Below, piece by piece: positions 17,612 through 25,572 of a stretch of DNA of 49,602 nt. Each line of letters starts with the position of its first letter. Position 1 is the first letter of the stretch. Made by a program: the position numbers and the translations under genes. The notes beneath the pieces are model-generated. The model did not search any database. It worked only from the letters and a program-made list of their open reading frames with translations, and was not told the DNA's origin. Origin of the DNA: an uncultured Selenomonas sp. (GTDB lineage Bacteria; Bacillota; Negativicutes; Selenomonadales; Selenomonadaceae); contig CACXCN010000068.1 in the NCBI GenBank assembly GCA_902766095.1, positions 1 through 49,602 of the forward strand, read 5' to 3'.

Positions 17612-19279
17612 ATGAAGACGGATGTCGAGATAGCTCAGGAAGCAGAAATGAAGCCAATCCAGGAAATCGCCGCCAAGCTGGGCATAACGGACGACGAGCT
17701 GGAACTGTACGGGAAATACAAGGCCAAGGTCACGACGCAGGCCTGGAAACGTATCAAGGATCGTCCGAACGGCAAGCTCATACTCGTAACGGCCATCAAT
17801 CCTACGCCGGCCGGCGAGGGCAAGACGACGACGAGCATTGGCCTGGCGGATGCGCTGGCCCAGCAGGGCAAGAACGTCGCAGTCGCGCTGCGCGAGCCGT
17901 CGCTCGGTCCCTGCTTCGGTCTGAAGGGCGGCGCTGCCGGCGGCGGCTATGCCCAGGTCGTGCCGATGGAGGATATCAACCTGCATTTCACAGGGGATTT
18001 CCATGCCATCACGACGGCTCACAACCTGCTCGCAGCAGTGCTGGACAACCATATCCATCAGGGCAATGAGCTCGATATCGATGTGCGGCGCGTCGTGTGG
18101 AAACGCGTGCTGGATCTGAATGACCGGGCGCTGCGCCATGTCGTGGTCGGACTCGGCGGCAAGGCTCATGGCGTACCGCGTGAAAGCGGATTCGATATCA
18201 CGGTGGCTTCGGAGATGATGGCCATCCTCTGCCTGGCTGACGATCTCATGGATCTCAAGAAGCGTCTGGGCGAAATCGTCGTTGCCTATACCAGGTCAGG
18301 GCGTCCGGTCCGGGCGAAGGAACTGCATGTCACCGGAGCGTTGACGCTGCTGTTCAAGGACGCCATCAAGCCGAATATCGTGCAGACGCTCGAGGGGACG
18401 CCGGCATTCGTGCATGGCGGTCCGTTCGCCAACATCGCTCATGGCTGCAACTCCGTCATGGCTACGAAGTACGCATTGAAATACGCAGACTATGTCGTCA
18501 CGGAGGCCGGCTTCGGTGCTGACCTCGGCGCTGAGAAATTCCTCGATATCAAGTGCCGTTTCGCTGGCATTCATCCGGATGCCGTCGTCATCGTAGCTAC
18601 GGTCAGAGCCCTGAAGATGCATGGCGGCCTGGCCAAGAACGAGCTCGACAAGGTAGATATGGCAGCGCTCGACAAGGGGACCGCCAATCTGACCAAGCAC
18701 ATAGAGAATATAAAGAAATTCGGCCTGCCGGCAGTCGTGGCCATCAATGAGTTCCCGACGGACAAACCGGAGGAGATCGCCTTCGTCGAAAAGAAATGTC
18801 AGGAGCTCGGCGCCGAGGTAGCACTGTCCGAGGTCTGGGCCAAGGGCGGCAAGGGCGGCCTCGAACTCGCTGATAAAGTAGAAGCCGCGATGAAGCAGCC
18901 GGCCGATTTCCACTTCATGTACGATGTGGAGCAGTCCATCCCAGAGAAGATTACGGCGGTGGCACGCGAGATCTATGGCGCTGACGGCGTCGACTTCACT
19001 CCGGCTGCCCGAAAGCAGCTGGCTGAGATTGAGAAGCTCGGCTTTGACAAGATGCCGGTCTGCATCGCGAAGACGCAGTACTCGCTCTCAGACGACAAGG
19101 ACAAACTCGGCCGTCCGACCGGTTTCCGCATAACGGTCCGCGAGCTCAGCGTATCGGCTGGCGCGGGATTCGTGGTAGCGTTGACGGGCAACATCCTGAC
19201 GATGCCAGGCCTGCCGAAGCATCCGGCGGCATTCGATATGGATATTGATGCGGATGGCAAGATTACAGGCTTGTTCTGA
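17612..19279 (+). CDS. fhs: formate--tetrahydrofolate ligase
   Basis: ATP-dependent enzyme of 555 residues making 10-formyl-THF from formate, the entry step of the methyl branch. The P-loop-like nucleotide motif TPAGEGKTT starts at residue 65. Other family blocks are [46 protein letters not shown] and PGLPKHPAA near the end. ATG 17612 is preferred because AGGGAGAG lies nine bases upstream; ATG 17603 is immediately next to that site. The length is as expected. It lies between folD and metF. Whether it runs in the formate-assimilating or the formate-releasing direction depends on metabolism and cannot be read here. Confidence 0.97.
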   Translation: MKTDVEIAQEAEMKPIQEIAAKLGITDDELELYGKYKAKVTTQAWKRIKDRPNGKLILVTAINPTPAGEGKTTTSIGLADALAQQGKNVAVALREPSLGPCFGLKGGAAGGGYAQVVPMEDINLHFTGDFHAITTAHNLLAAVLDNHIHQGNELDIDVRRVVWKRVLDLNDRALRHVVVGLGGKAHGVPRESGFDITVASEMMAILCLADDLMDLKKRLGEIVVAYTRSGRPVRAKELHVTGALTLLFKDAIKPNIVQTLEGTPAFVHGGPFANIAHGCNSVMATKYALKYADYVVTEAGFGADLGAEKFLDIKCRFAGIHPDAVVIVATVRALKMHGGLAKNELDKVDMAALDKGTANLTKHIENIKKFGLPAVVAINEFPTDKPEEIAFVEKKCQELGAEVALSEVWAKGGKGGLELADKVEAAMKQPADFHFMYDVEQSIPEKITAVAREIYGADGVDFTPAARKQLAEIEKLGFDKMPVCIAKTQYSLSDDKDKLGRPTGFRITVRELSVSAGAGFVVALTGNILTMPGLPKHPAAFDMDIDADGKITGLF

Positions 19280-19314
19280 AGCGTATATCATTATGTAAAT
19301 AAGGGGGCCTGCAT

Positions 19315-20058
19315 ATGCAGCGTATCTCGGTAGAATTGGTACCGCGCAGCAGCGAGGAGCTGAAGGCTGATTTGGAATTCCTCGAGCGGTACAAGGATTT
19401 AGTGGGAGTAATCAATGTCCCGGACCTCCTGCGGCTCGATATCCGCAGCTGGGAGGGAGCGGGCATCGCCAGAGAATATTATCCGGCAGCCATGCCGCAT
19501 ATACGGGCCATGGATATCGACCTCGATCAGGAACTGCCCATGAAGGCATACCTGCGCGAGCACGGCATAAAGGAAGTACTCGTCATCGAGGGCGATCCGC
19601 CACAGAGCATGGCGCATGAGACGTACCCGACGACGAGCACGGACGTCATCCGCAAGTTCCGCGAGGAAATGCCGGAAGTGACCGTCTATGCCGGTATCGA
19701 TCAGTACCGCTCCTCGATGCGTCAGGAGCTTTACCGTATCAAGCGGAAGAAACAGGCCGGAGCAGCCGGTTTCTTCACCCAGCCGTTCTTCGATATGCGC
19801 TATCTGGCGATATATGCCGATATGCTGCAGGGACTGAATATCTACTGGGGCGTATCGCCCGTACTGTCGGCCCGTTCGCAGAGCTACTGGGAGCGCAAGA
19901 ACAATGTCGTGTTCCCTTCGGATTTCGCGCCCACGTTGGAATGGAGCACGGATTTCGCGCGACAGGTCATGCAGTGGACGCGTGACCATGACGCCAATAT
20001 CTATATCATGCCGATAAAGACGGGGCTGCAGGAATATCTGACAGGCGTCTTTGCCTGA
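19315..20058 (+). CDS. metF: methylenetetrahydrofolate reductase (short form)
   Basis: TIM-barrel flavoprotein family that reduces methylene-THF to methyl-THF. At 247 residues it is shorter than the roughly 290 of typical MetF. Family marks: N-terminal SVELVP (the position of the catalytic Glu), VIEGDPP (RGDPP in most MetF; the Asp is kept but Arg is Glu), GAAGFFTQPFFDMR and WGVSPVLS. ATG 19315 has AAGGGGG six bases upstream. It stands 35 bases after fhs and 59 before nfnA, so all are probably one operon. The neighbouring flavin/iron-sulfur genes raise the question of which electron donor it uses. Function is likely, but the divergence leaves some doubt. Confidence 0.8.
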   Translation: MQRISVELVPRSSEELKADLEFLERYKDLVGVINVPDLLRLDIRSWEGAGIAREYYPAAMPHIRAMDIDLDQELPMKAYLREHGIKEVLVIEGDPPQSMAHETYPTTSTDVIRKFREEMPEVTVYAGIDQYRSSMRQELYRIKRKKQAGAAGFFTQPFFDMRYLAIYADMLQGLNIYWGVSPVLSARSQSYWERKNNVVFPSDFAPTLEWSTDFARQVMQWTRDHDANIYIMPIKTGLQEYLTGVFA

Positions 20059-20117
20059 CAGGGGCTGGACAGCCTGATACTGGATGTTCACTCATCGTGT
20101 AGGATAGGAGAGAGCAT

Positions 20118-20954
20118 ATGTTTAAGATTCTGAAAAAGGAAGAGATGGTCCCGAATGTGTTCGCTATGACCATAGATGCACCGCGCATAGCGAAGAAAGC
20201 TCAGGCAGGTCAGTTCGTCGTATTGCGCATCGATGAGAAAGGCGAGCGCATCCCGCTGACCATCGCCGACTATGATCGGGAGACCGGTGAGATACTCATC
20301 GTATTCCAGCCGATCGGTGCCTCGACGCAGCAGCTGGCTCAGCTGGAGGCTGGCGATGCGCTGCTGGATTTCGTCGGACCGCTCGGCCAGCCCTCCGTCA
20401 TAAAGAAATTCGACGGCACGGTCGTAGTCGTTGGCGGTGGTATCGGCGTGGCGCCGATTTATCCCATCGCCCGCGCCATGAAGGCTGCTGGCAACAAGGT
20501 CATAGCCATCATGGGAGCGAAGAATAAGGATATCCTCATCATGGAGGACTATATGAAGCAGGTCACCGACGAGATACTCGTCACGACGGACGATGGCTCT
20601 CGCGGTATCAAGGGCTTCGTCACCTACGCGGTACAGGAGCTCATCGACCGCGGTGAGAATATCGCGCAGATCACGGCCATCGGCCCTGGCATCATGATGA
20701 AGAGCGTGGCTGATGCTACGCGCGAGGCCGGCATCCGGACCATAGTCAGCCTGAATCCGCTCATGGTCGATGGCACGGGCATGTGCGGTTGCTGCCGCGT
20801 CATCGTCGGCGGCGAGGTTCGTTTCGCCTGCGTCGACGGACCGGAGTTCGACGGACATCAGGTCGATTTCGGCAATCTCATGAACCGCGGCCGCATGTAC
20901 CGCGGCGAGGAAGCCGAGGCCAAGGATCACGTCTGCAGGATAGGGCTGCACTGA
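20118..20954 (+). CDS. nfnA: NfnA-type ferredoxin-NADP reductase, FAD/NAD-binding subunit
   Basis: Protein of 278 residues of the PyrK/NfnA family. It has an N-terminal FAD barrel (GQFVVLRIDEKGERIPLTIADYD), an NAD-binding part (VVVVGGGIGVAPIYPIARAM, TAIGPGIMMK) and a C-terminal iron-sulfur cluster motif GMCGCCRV with C223, C225, C226 and C238 (FACVDG). In NfnAB this subunit exchanges electrons with NADH and passes them to NfnB; reduced ferredoxin and NADPH are the partners. ATG 20118 follows AGGAGAGAG. The next gene encodes the matching large subunit 13 bases later. A stand-alone sulfide dehydrogenase or glutamate synthase accessory subunit is the alternative annotation for the same family. 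Confidence 0.88.
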   Translation: MFKILKKEEMVPNVFAMTIDAPRIAKKAQAGQFVVLRIDEKGERIPLTIADYDRETGEILIVFQPIGASTQQLAQLEAGDALLDFVGPLGQPSVIKKFDGTVVVVGGGIGVAPIYPIARAMKAAGNKVIAIMGAKNKDILIMEDYMKQVTDEILVTTDDGSRGIKGFVTYAVQELIDRGENIAQITAIGPGIMMKSVADATREAGIRTIVSLNPLMVDGTGMCGCCRVIVGGEVRFACVDGPEFDGHQVDFGNLMNRGRMYRGEEAEAKDHVCRIGLH

Positions 20955-20967
20955 GGAGGAGATTATC

Positions 20968-22365
20968 ATGGCGATATCGATGAAGAAGCATGAGATGCCG
21001 GTGCAGGCTCCTGCTGACCGCATCCATAATTTCGATGAAGTGGCACTGGGATATGATGAGGAGACGGCCGTAGCTGAGGCGGAGCGCTGCCTGCACTGCA
21101 AGGTGCCGCAGTGCCGCAAGGGCTGCCCCGTATCCATAGATATACCGGCGTTCATCGCAAAGATAAAAGAGCGCGATTTCGATGGCGCGATAGCGAAAAT
21201 CAAGGAGTCGAACGCCCTGCCGGCAATCTGCGGCCGTGTCTGCCCGCAGGAGAATCAGTGCGAGAAACACTGCATACTGGCCAAGAAGGGCGAGGCAGTC
21301 GCCATCGGCCGTCTCGAGCGCTTTGCGGCAGATACGTTCATGGCGAAGAACGAGCCGGTGCAGCCAGCGGCCATCGCTCCCGATGCCCAGAAAGTCGCCG
21401 TCATCGGTGCCGGTCCGGCCGGTCTGTCCTGTGCCGGCGACCTCGCGAAGCGCGGCTACAAGGTCACGGTATTCGAGGCGCTGCACAAGGCGGGCGGCGT
21501 GCTGTCCTACGGCATCCCGGAGTTCCGTCTGCCAAAGGACAAGGTTGTGCAGCGCGAAATCGACAATATCAAGCAGCTCGGTGTCGATATAGAGCTCGAC
21601 TGTGTAGCCGGCCGCCTGTTCACGGTCGATGAGCTGCTCGATGAAGAGGGTTTTGATGCCGTATTCATCGGTACCGGTGCCGGCCTGCCGCGGTTCCAGA
21701 ACATACCAGGTGAGAATCTCAATGGCGTCTATTCGGCGAATGAATTCCTGACGCGCACGAATCTCATGAAAGCCTACAAGTTCCCGGAATATGCTACGCC
21801 GATCCATGTGGGCAAGAAAGTCGCTGTCGTAGGCGGCGGCAACGTGGCGATGGATGCCGCCCGCACGGCCATGCGTCTGGGTGCAGACGAAGTCAGCATC
21901 GTCTACCGTCGCAGCGAGGCGGAGCTGCCGGCCCGCAAAGAGGAAGTTGGCCATGCCAAGGAGGAGGGCATACAGTTCCGCCTGCTGAACAATCCGGTCG
22001 AGATCTATGGCGATGATAAAGGCTGGGTAACCGGCATGCGCTGCATAAAGATGGAGCTGGGCGAGCCGGATGCCTCGGGACGTCGCCGTCCCGTACCCAT
22101 AAAGGGCTCGGAGTTCGATATGGATGTTGATACGGTCATCATAGCGATAGGTACAGGTCCGAATCCGATCATCATGCAGACGACGCCGGGACTCGAGACG
22201 ACGAAGCGCGGCAACATCGCTGCGGATGAGTTGGGCGCAACCTCGAAACCAGGCGTATTCGCCGGCGGCGATATCGTCACGGGCGCTGCGACCGTCATCC
22301 TGGCCATGGGGGCCGGACGCAAGGCAGCCGCAGCTATCGATGAATATCTGCAGAGCAAGAAATAA
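20968..22365 (+). CDS. nfnB: NfnB/GltD-type NADPH oxidoreductase subunit
   Basis: Protein of 465 residues resembling the glutamate synthase small chain and NfnB. An N-terminal double [4Fe-4S] domain shows Cys motifs (RCLHCKVPQCRKGCPV and ICGRVCPQENQCEKHC). Two Rossmann folds follow, one for FAD (VAVIGAGPAGLSCAGDLAKRG) and one for NADPH (VAVVGGGNVAMDAARTAMRLG), with a C-terminal FAGGDIVTGAATVILAMGAGR block. ATG 20968 has GAGGAGGAG upstream. With NfnA directly before it and no large glutamate synthase subunit nearby, electron-bifurcating transhydrogenation is the best call. The operon ends at a strong terminator just downstream. Confidence 0.9.
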   Translation: MAISMKKHEMPVQAPADRIHNFDEVALGYDEETAVAEAERCLHCKVPQCRKGCPVSIDIPAFIAKIKERDFDGAIAKIKESNALPAICGRVCPQENQCEKHCILAKKGEAVAIGRLERFAADTFMAKNEPVQPAAIAPDAQKVAVIGAGPAGLSCAGDLAKRGYKVTVFEALHKAGGVLSYGIPEFRLPKDKVVQREIDNIKQLGVDIELDCVAGRLFTVDELLDEEGFDAVFIGTGAGLPRFQNIPGENLNGVYSANEFLTRTNLMKAYKFPEYATPIHVGKKVAVVGGGNVAMDAARTAMRLGADEVSIVYRRSEAELPARKEEVGHAKEEGIQFRLLNNPVEIYGDDKGWVTGMRCIKMELGEPDASGRRRPVPIKGSEFDMDVDTVIIAIGTGPNPIIMQTTPGLETTKRGNIAADELGATSKPGVFAGGDIVTGAATVILAMGAGRKAAAAIDEYLQSKK

Positions 22366-22388
22366 AGCTTCAACCTAACCAGATAGGG

Positions 22389-22430
22389 ACAAGCCAGGTC
22401 AACGGCAGTATGTTGCCTGGCTTGTTTTTC
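22389..22430 (+). terminator. terminator after nfnB
   Basis: ACAAGCCAGGTCAAC (22389-22403) pairs with GTTGCCTGGCTTGT (22412-22425) with a single bulge, then a T-run. It closes the one-carbon/Nfn cluster. Confidence 0.88.
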
Positions 22431-22485
22431 TCTTAACATATTCGATTCATTCCAATGACAAACAGAAGGCAGGTGCTGGATTCCT

Positions 22486-23118
22486 ATGATGGATTTCACG
22501 GCCATAGATTTCGAGACGGCTACTGCAGCCCGCGATTCGGCTTGCAGCGTAGCCGTTATCGAGATAAAGGATGGCCGGCTGCATGATTCTTACTATACAT
22601 TGATCAAGCCACCGGGCAATAAATACAACTGGTTCAACACGAAGATTCATGGCCTGAAGGCCAGGGATACGGCCACTGCCCTCGATTTTGCCGGTATATG
22701 GCCGGAGCTCAGTCCCTACCTGACTGGGCATATCGTCGTCGCGCATAATGCCCGCTTCGATATGAGCGTACTCAGTGCCTGTCTCGACCGTTACCAGTTG
22801 CCACATCCCGATTTCCGCTACTGCGATACGGTGGCGATATCGCGCAAGGTATGGCCGGAGCTCGAGAATCACAAGCTCGACACGGTCGGCAGCTATCTGA
22901 ATTTCGATTTTCATCACCATAATGCCCTCGACGATGCCAAAGCCTGCGCCATCATACCATTGCGGGCCGGCCGTCAGCTGGCAACGGATGATCTGCCGAC
23001 GCTGGCCAGCCGGCTGGGGATCAGTGTGAAAACATTTGCGGCGCTGCGGCTCAGCGCCAGGGAGCGCGGCGTGAAACTGCAATCCGGCAGGCGCTGGCAT
23101 CGTCGCCTGAGCGACTAA
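22486..23118 (+). CDS. DEDDh 3'-5' exonuclease (DNA polymerase III epsilon-like)
   Basis: Small exonuclease of 210 residues. The metal-binding residues of the DEDDh family are visible: D8 and E10 in IDFETA, the Asp in HNARFDMSVL, and the His and Asp in HNALDDAKACA. After the exonuclease fold (to about residue 175) a basic C-terminal part ends in GRRWHRRLSD. No polymerase, helicase or BRCT domain is attached, so it is a free-standing repair or RNA/DNA-trimming nuclease and not the replicative proofreader by itself. The ribosome site is weak (AGGCAGG about 12-15 bases upstream), so ATG 22486 and ATG 22489 are both possible. It lies six bases before the next gene. Confidence 0.85.
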   Translation: MMDFTAIDFETATAARDSACSVAVIEIKDGRLHDSYYTLIKPPGNKYNWFNTKIHGLKARDTATALDFAGIWPELSPYLTGHIVVAHNARFDMSVLSACLDRYQLPHPDFRYCDTVAISRKVWPELENHKLDTVGSYLNFDFHHHNALDDAKACAIIPLRAGRQLATDDLPTLASRLGISVKTFAALRLSARERGVKLQSGRRWHRRLSD

Positions 23119-23124
23119 TACCGA

Positions 23125-24282
23125 ATGTCATTTTTAGAGAATATGGATGGACAAATGAACCGGAGAACATTTATATTTGGGGGAGCAGCGACGATCGTGG
23201 CAGCAGGATTCGGCAGCTATCAATTCGTACATGGGCAGAAGTTCGGCCGGCCGTCATTCGGCAGCTTTGCGCCGGAGCGCTGGGAACGCATGCTGGCATC
23301 ACCTCATTTTCAAAATGGCCAGTTCCAGAATCTGGTGCCGGTAGACGTCATGGCGAACCGCAACGACAGCAAACTCGGCGGTATGATAAAATTCTTGTTC
23401 CGGGATAAATCCCATCTGGCCCCCCGGGATACCATGCTGACGCAGAAAATCGATCTGGGCAGCCTGCCGTTGGAGAAGGATATCGCCATGTGGCTGGGGC
23501 ACTCTTCTTTCTATCTGCAGCTCGCGGGGCATCGCATATTGATAGACCCGGTGTTTTCTTCGTATGCTTCGCCGCTGTTCTTCATCAACAAGGCCTTCAA
23601 GGGCTCGAATGCCTATGCACCGGCGGATTTTCCGCCCATCGATGTGCTCGTACTGACGCACGACCATTGGGACCATCTCGATTATCCGACGGTCATGGCG
23701 CTCAAGCCGAATATAAAGGAAGTCGTGTGCCCGCTCGGTGTCGGCGAATACTTCGAGCAGTGGGGCTTCGAACCGGCAAAAGTTCACGAGGGAGACTGGT
23801 ACGATAAAGTGACCATCGATGACAAGTTGTCGATAACGATACTGCCTTCACAACATTTTTCTGGTCGCTTCTTGAAGGCGAACCCGACGTTATGGGCCGG
23901 ATTTGCCTTTGTCACTCCGCAGCGCCGTGTATATTGCAGCGGCGACGGTGGCTATGGCGATCATTTCAAAATCATCGGCGAGCGCTTCGGCGGCTTCGAT
24001 CTCGCACTGATGGAGAATGGTCAATACAATATGCAGTGGCATCATATCCACAATCTGCCGGAGGAGACTGCCCAGGCAGCTGTCGATGTCAAGGCCCGCC
24101 GCGTGATACCGGCTCATAGCGGGAAATTCGCGCTGGCCTATCATGACTGGGACGAGCCGTATCGCGACCTCGTCAGATATTCGCGCGACAAAAACTACCA
24201 GTTGCTGACTCCGATGAATGGCGAACCTGTATATCTGGATGACGATAAGACATTCGATTATTGGTGGAACAACATGTCTTGA
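23125..24282 (+). CDS. metallo-beta-lactamase-fold hydrolase with Tat-like N-terminus
   Basis: Protein of up to 385 residues of the NAPE-PLD/UlaG-like branch of metallo-beta-lactamases. The metal motif is THDHWDH (H179, H181, D183, H184 in this numbering), with GHSSFYLQLAGHRILIDP before it and SGDGGYGDH, MENGQYN and PAHSGKF after it. In-frame starts exist at 23125, 23143 and 23155. The last gives MNRRTFIFGGAATIVAAGF, a good twin-arginine signal, and has GGATGG a few bases upstream, so the true start may be 23155. If so the protein is probably exported or membrane-attached by the Tat system encoded at 12359-14095. The substrate is unknown: N-acyl phospholipids and lactones are family precedents. 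Confidence 0.83.
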   Translation: MSFLENMDGQMNRRTFIFGGAATIVAAGFGSYQFVHGQKFGRPSFGSFAPERWERMLASPHFQNGQFQNLVPVDVMANRNDSKLGGMIKFLFRDKSHLAPRDTMLTQKIDLGSLPLEKDIAMWLGHSSFYLQLAGHRILIDPVFSSYASPLFFINKAFKGSNAYAPADFPPIDVLVLTHDHWDHLDYPTVMALKPNIKEVVCPLGVGEYFEQWGFEPAKVHEGDWYDKVTIDDKLSITILPSQHFSGRFLKANPTLWAGFAFVTPQRRVYCSGDGGYGDHFKIIGERFGGFDLALMENGQYNMQWHHIHNLPEETAQAAVDVKARRVIPAHSGKFALAYHDWDEPYRDLVRYSRDKNYQLLTPMNGEPVYLDDDKTFDYWWNNMS

Positions 24283-24287
24283 CATAC

Positions 24288-24322
24288 AAAAAATCCTCTG
24301 TTGAGCAGACAGAGGACCTTTT
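24288..24322 (+). terminator. terminator after the metallo-hydrolase gene
   Basis: TCCTCTGT (24294-24301) pairs with ACAGAGGA (24309-24316), with an A-run before and CCTTTT after, so it may work in both directions. Confidence 0.78.
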
Positions 24323-24388
24323 GCTGTGTAGATATTTTAGGAGAGCTTCAGGCTTTCAGCAGATATATCCGCGTATCTACTGTTGAGA

Positions 24389-24417
24389 TTGATTATCATC
24401 TCGAGCCTGTATATAAT
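24389..24417 (+). promoter_or_regulatory. sigma-A-type promoter for holA and probably the pel genes
   Basis: TTGATT (24389-24394) and a perfect TATAAT (24412-24417) are 17 bases apart, 58 bases before holA. An imperfect palindrome with GAGAT/ATCTC arms (24385-24402) overlaps the -35. Confidence 0.7.
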
Positions 24418-24427
24418 ATAGCATAGA

Positions 24428-24442
24428 TGATAAAAATTATCA
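24428..24442. promoter_or_regulatory. Fur-box-like operator upstream of holA
   Basis: TGATAAAAATTATCA is a 6-3-6 perfect inverted repeat and differs at one base from the 7-1-7 Fur core known from Bacillus (TGATAAT-N-ATTATCA). It lies 11 bases after the -10, over the expected transcription start, a position suited to repression. No iron-uptake gene is in view. Confidence 0.45.
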
Positions 24443-24474
24443 ATAGAAAAAACAAAATTTTTTGAGGTCATTTT

Positions 24475-25545
24475 ATGAAATTTAGCGAATTCATGACCGG
24501 GATGAGGAAGGCACCGCTGCGGCACATATATCTGCTGGCGGGTGAGGAGCACTATTATATCGAAAAAGCCTGGCAGGCCATCCTGAAGAAACTGTTCCCG
24601 CAGGGAGACTATGGCGATGCCATACAGAAACGGGCCGGCAGCATCGATCCGGAAGACTTGATCGAGGCCATCAATTCCGTGCCCTTTCTCAGCGAATACA
24701 ATATCATATTGCTACAGGATACGACGCTGTTTAAGGCTGACAAAAGCAAGAAGGCAGAGAAAGGCCGGGCTGTCGACAGGAGTCTGGATGATCTGCTGGC
24801 CGTGCTGGCTGATATGCCGGAATACACGTATCTCATATTCATGACCGGGGACAAGCCGGATAAGCGCAAGAAGCTGTACAAGACGGTGGCTGAATATGGT
24901 GTGGTCCTGGAGGCTGAGCCGGTGAAGCCCTGGAACATCGATGAATGGCTCACGGTCAGGCTTCAGGAACTGCAATGCCGCTTCGACCGTGAGGCTGCCT
25001 TGTATTTTCACCAGCTGGTCAGCGTCATGCAGCCGCTGTCGCTTGAATTTCTCGACCAGCAGCTGAGCAAGCTGGAGTTGTTGTCCGGCCCGAAGACCGG
25101 CGGAATGCGGCTCATCACGAGGGAAACGCTTGTAGAGCTGTTTGCCGGTTTGCCCGAGGTCTCGATATTCGCATTGCTCGACGCAATCAGTGAGCAGGAT
25201 GCAGGCAAAGCCATGCTGATATTGCGTCGCCAGCTGACCGAGGGAACGTATTTCACCGTCCTGATCGCGCTGCTGACGCGTCATGTGCGGCAGCTCTGGC
25301 AGGCCCAGCGCCTGTATCGGCGCGGCATCCGGGGCAAGGCCCTCGGCAAGCCTATGGGGCTCAATCCTTTCATTGCTGGAAAGCTGGGAGACGCGGCAGC
25401 AAGATTTTCCCCGCAGGTACTCCACGATTCGCTGTTGGGACTTATCGATGCTGATTATCTGCTGAAGAATGGTCAGGCGGGTAACGAGGTGCTGGAGAAT
25501 ATCGTGCTGCAGCTCTGTCGCGTCGGTTGTCGGTCCGGGGCCTGA
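24475..25545 (+). CDS. holA: DNA polymerase III subunit delta
   Basis: Clamp-loader subunit of 356 residues that opens the beta ring. The N-terminal segment HIYLLAGEEHYYIEKAWQAI matches the HolA family, as do SVPFLSEYNIILLQD, a degenerate AAA+ fold without a working Walker A, and the C-terminal collar helices (LYRRGIRGKALGKPMGLNPFIAGKLGDAA). ATG 24475 follows GAGGT by eight bases. Only 27 bases and no terminator separate it from pelD, so the Pel genes are probably read through from the holA promoter. Length is normal. Confidence 0.92.
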   Translation: MKFSEFMTGMRKAPLRHIYLLAGEEHYYIEKAWQAILKKLFPQGDYGDAIQKRAGSIDPEDLIEAINSVPFLSEYNIILLQDTTLFKADKSKKAEKGRAVDRSLDDLLAVLADMPEYTYLIFMTGDKPDKRKKLYKTVAEYGVVLEAEPVKPWNIDEWLTVRLQELQCRFDREAALYFHQLVSVMQPLSLEFLDQQLSKLELLSGPKTGGMRLITRETLVELFAGLPEVSIFALLDAISEQDAGKAMLILRRQLTEGTYFTVLIALLTRHVRQLWQAQRLYRRGIRGKALGKPMGLNPFIAGKLGDAAARFSPQVLHDSLLGLIDADYLLKNGQAGNEVLENIVLQLCRVGCRSGA

Positions 25546-25572
25546 TGTGGTATGGTAAGGATGTGACAGGAA

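Noticed and set aside
24385-24402. Second Fur box overlapping the -35 before holA
   Set aside because: Symmetry is imperfect and it matches only part of the consensus; kept as a note with the better site at 24428-24442.
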